NCBI GenBank assembly: GCA_964453525.1
Contig: CAYVOV010000035.1
Span: forward strand, 1-15,709
Length of the DNA: 15,709 bases
Source of the DNA: CAYVOV01 sp964453525
GTDB taxonomy: Bacteria; Chloroflexota; Dehalococcoidia; Dehalococcoidales; UBA2162
Reading direction: 5' to 3'
Below, in pieces: positions 14,977 to 15,709 of this stretch. The translations under genes were made by a program, and so were the position numbers. Below the pieces are notes generated by a model, which was not told the origin of the DNA, searched no databases, and saw only the letters and a list, made by a program, of their open reading frames with translations. How positions within the stretch are numbered: the first letter of the stretch is position 1; the number at the start of each line of letters is the position of its first letter.

Positions 14977-15108
14977 ACACTGACAGAAATATATAAGCAT
15001 GAAAGGGCAGACATTCCGGTGATCTCATGGTGGTAACAAACAAGTATTTTGTTAACATTATGAGGAGACAAATAGCAATCGTTTGAAATTTTGGCAGAAA
15101 AACAATAA

Positions 15109-15149
15109 AATCAGGGTGTCGGTTGACCTAGTATCTTGACACCCTGATT
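15109..15149 (-). terminator. 12-bp stem terminator downstream of the tRNA-Lys fragment
   Basis: AATCAGGGTGTC (15109-15120) pairs perfectly with 15138-15149 around a 17-base loop. Read on the minus strand, the second arm is followed by TTATTGTTTTT, a good intrinsic terminator tail. It lies about 40 bases beyond the tRNA 3' end and could have ended the original tRNA transcript. On the plus strand it could also serve the signalling operon. The arm sequence is identical to a 12-base piece of the tRNA fragment. Confidence 0.65.
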
Positions 15150-15187
15150 CTTTCAAAAATTCCCCAAAAGGGTCGGATTTCTAGCTT

Positions 15188-15232
15188 TGGCAGGCCGTGC
15201 AGGTCTCGAACCTGCGACACCCTGATTAAAAG
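15188..15232 (-). other. tRNA-Lys(UUU) 3' half, probable attachment-site remnant
   Basis: Forty-five bases that fit tRNA positions 32-76 with no gap: anticodon loop CTTTTAA, 3' anticodon stem TCAGG, five-base variable loop GTGTC, T-stem GCAGG, T-loop TTCGAGA, CCTGC, acceptor strand ACGGCCT, discriminator G and encoded CCA. Homology ends at the anticodon loop. The bases upstream (TTGTAT) do not form the 5' anticodon stem, and no D-arm or AGGCCGT acceptor half follows. Starting at the anticodon loop and ending at CCA is the classic extent of attachment sites used by tRNA-targeting tyrosine integrases. Orientation implies the inserted element lies to the right, with an intact tRNA-Lys at its far end. 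Confidence 0.8.
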
Positions 15233-15302
15233 ATACAAGAGGTTTGTTCCCGAGAGTAAAATAAAGTAATTAATAATGCCTTTATGTATTCAATTTATCT
15301 TC

Positions 15303-15326
15303 AGGTGGTACTGTTTAGTACCACCT
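15303..15326. repeat. 10-bp perfect inverted repeat
   Basis: AGGTGGTACT (15303-15312), loop GTTT, then AGTACCACCT (15317-15326). It is followed on the plus strand by TATCTTATG. It may be a terminator or a protein site just inside the proposed island edge. Two direct GTTAGCA copies (15352-15358 and 15364-15370) follow before the next promoter. Confidence 0.5.
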
Positions 15327-15379
15327 TATCTTATGACGTGGTTAAAAGTTCGTTAGCAAAAATGTTAGCATAAGATTTG

Positions 15380-15407
15380 TTGAAATATAAGTGGAAGGCG
15401 GTATAAT
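15380..15407 (+). promoter_or_regulatory. Promoter of the small amber-containing gene
   Basis: TTGAAA (15380-15385) and consensus TATAAT (15402-15407) with a 16-base spacer. The expected start point near 15414 gives a leader of about 30 bases before the ATG at 15444. Confidence 0.6.
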
Positions 15408-15443
15408 TAACTAAATAATATTAGGACTATTAGAAAGGAAATT

Positions 15444-15620
15444 ATGGCTGCTAGTATTGTAATGGGCCTTTTAAGTGCAGCTACAGGAGGATCTTAGAGT
15501 TACGTATGGGCGTGGGAATGTGATCCCTCTGAGATATATAAACAAGCACAGCAATTTTATCCTCAGTTTACAACTCAGATACACGAAGTTCTATCGGTAG
15601 ATGAGTTACCAGAAGCATAA
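15444..15620 (+). pseudogene. Small gene of 58 codons with an in-frame TAG
   Basis: The frame begins ATG at 15444, 4 bases after AAGGA, and encodes MAASIVMGLLSAATGGS. Codon 18 is TAG (15495-15497). The same frame then stays open for 40 codons (SYVWAWECDPSEIYKQ..., ending SVDELPEA) to TAA. The second part is hydrophilic and protein-like, rich in W, Y, E and Q, and has no start codon of its own in that frame. With its own promoter and terminator it looks like a complete transcription unit. TAG may be a nonsense mutation (a TGG Trp codon is one change away), a read-through or recoded codon, or a sequencing error. I do not recognise the family. If the TAG is a true stop, the product is only a 17-residue peptide. 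Confidence 0.5.
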
Positions 15621-15654
15621 TTATAAGAAAGTAAAATAAGGGTATAACATCATC

Positions 15655-15695
15655 AGGCTAGCAGGTCTTCAATGGTCTGCTAGCCTTTGCTTTTG
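15655..15695 (+). terminator. Intrinsic terminator of the small gene
   Basis: AGGCTAGCAG (15655-15664) pairs perfectly with CTGCTAGCCT (15677-15686) around a 12-base loop and is followed by TTGCTTTTG. It lies 35 bases after the TAA stop. Confidence 0.75.
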
Positions 15696-15709
15696 TAGAA
15701 CTTTCAAAA

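Noticed and set aside
15188..15270. Complete tRNA-Lys gene
   Set aside because: Only positions 32-76 are present. The sequence beyond the anticodon loop does not pair with the 3' anticodon stem or acceptor strand.
1..15709. CRISPR array or tandem DNA repeat cluster
   Set aside because: No regularly spaced repeats were seen. The only periodic DNA is the 21-base repeat that encodes the kinase heptads.

Overview
The window looks like a bacterial chromosome fragment of moderate to low G+C. Gene style (a stand-alone AbrB regulator driving a DrrAB-type ABC exporter, a membrane protein paired with a PF13601-type winged-helix regulator, HAMP-only soluble kinases) suggests Chloroflexota, perhaps Dehalococcoidia. 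This is inference from style only; there is no marker gene.

Left part (1-6150): an FAD-dependent oxidoreductase (163-1590). On the minus strand follow a LeuD-like small subunit and, just upstream of it, a striking chimeric gene. Its front is an ECF sigma factor and its back is the C-terminal third of the partner LeuC-like large subunit, joined in frame near 2878. Next, on the plus strand, come a polytopic membrane protein and a winged-helix regulator that overlap by 4 bp, behind a strong promoter covered by a perfect 22-bp palindrome. A PurF-family protein follows, with several altered active-site positions.

Middle (6150-10155): a minus-strand unit reads AbrB regulator, ABC ATPase, ABC-2 permease, then a strong terminator. 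The AbrB gene is also open in frame with an upstream hypothetical protein of about 222 residues. An extended -10 promoter and ribosome site inside that ORF suggest AbrB is made on its own. A 73-residue excisionase-type HTH protein follows on the plus strand.

Right part (10299-14820): a tight plus-strand signalling operon: CheR methyltransferase, SpoIIAA-like STAS protein, soluble HAMP-HAMP histidine kinase, tandem REC-REC protein and REC-histidine kinase. There is no chemoreceptor, CheA, CheW or CheB. The first kinase carries a coiled coil of heptads that repeatedly match the EExxA[ST] methylation consensus of chemoreceptors. It is therefore a candidate CheR substrate, and this is the best candidate for an undescribed system in the window.

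Right edge (14821-15709): a possible 36-residue membrane peptide, a terminator hairpin, and a 45-nt tRNA-Lys(UUU) 3' half on the minus strand. The tRNA piece begins exactly at the anticodon loop, as in a displaced integrase attachment site. Beyond it is a compact unit (promoter, ribosome site, 58-codon frame with an in-frame TAG, terminator) that would be the first gene of an island extending rightwards. No integrase or intact tRNA is in the window.
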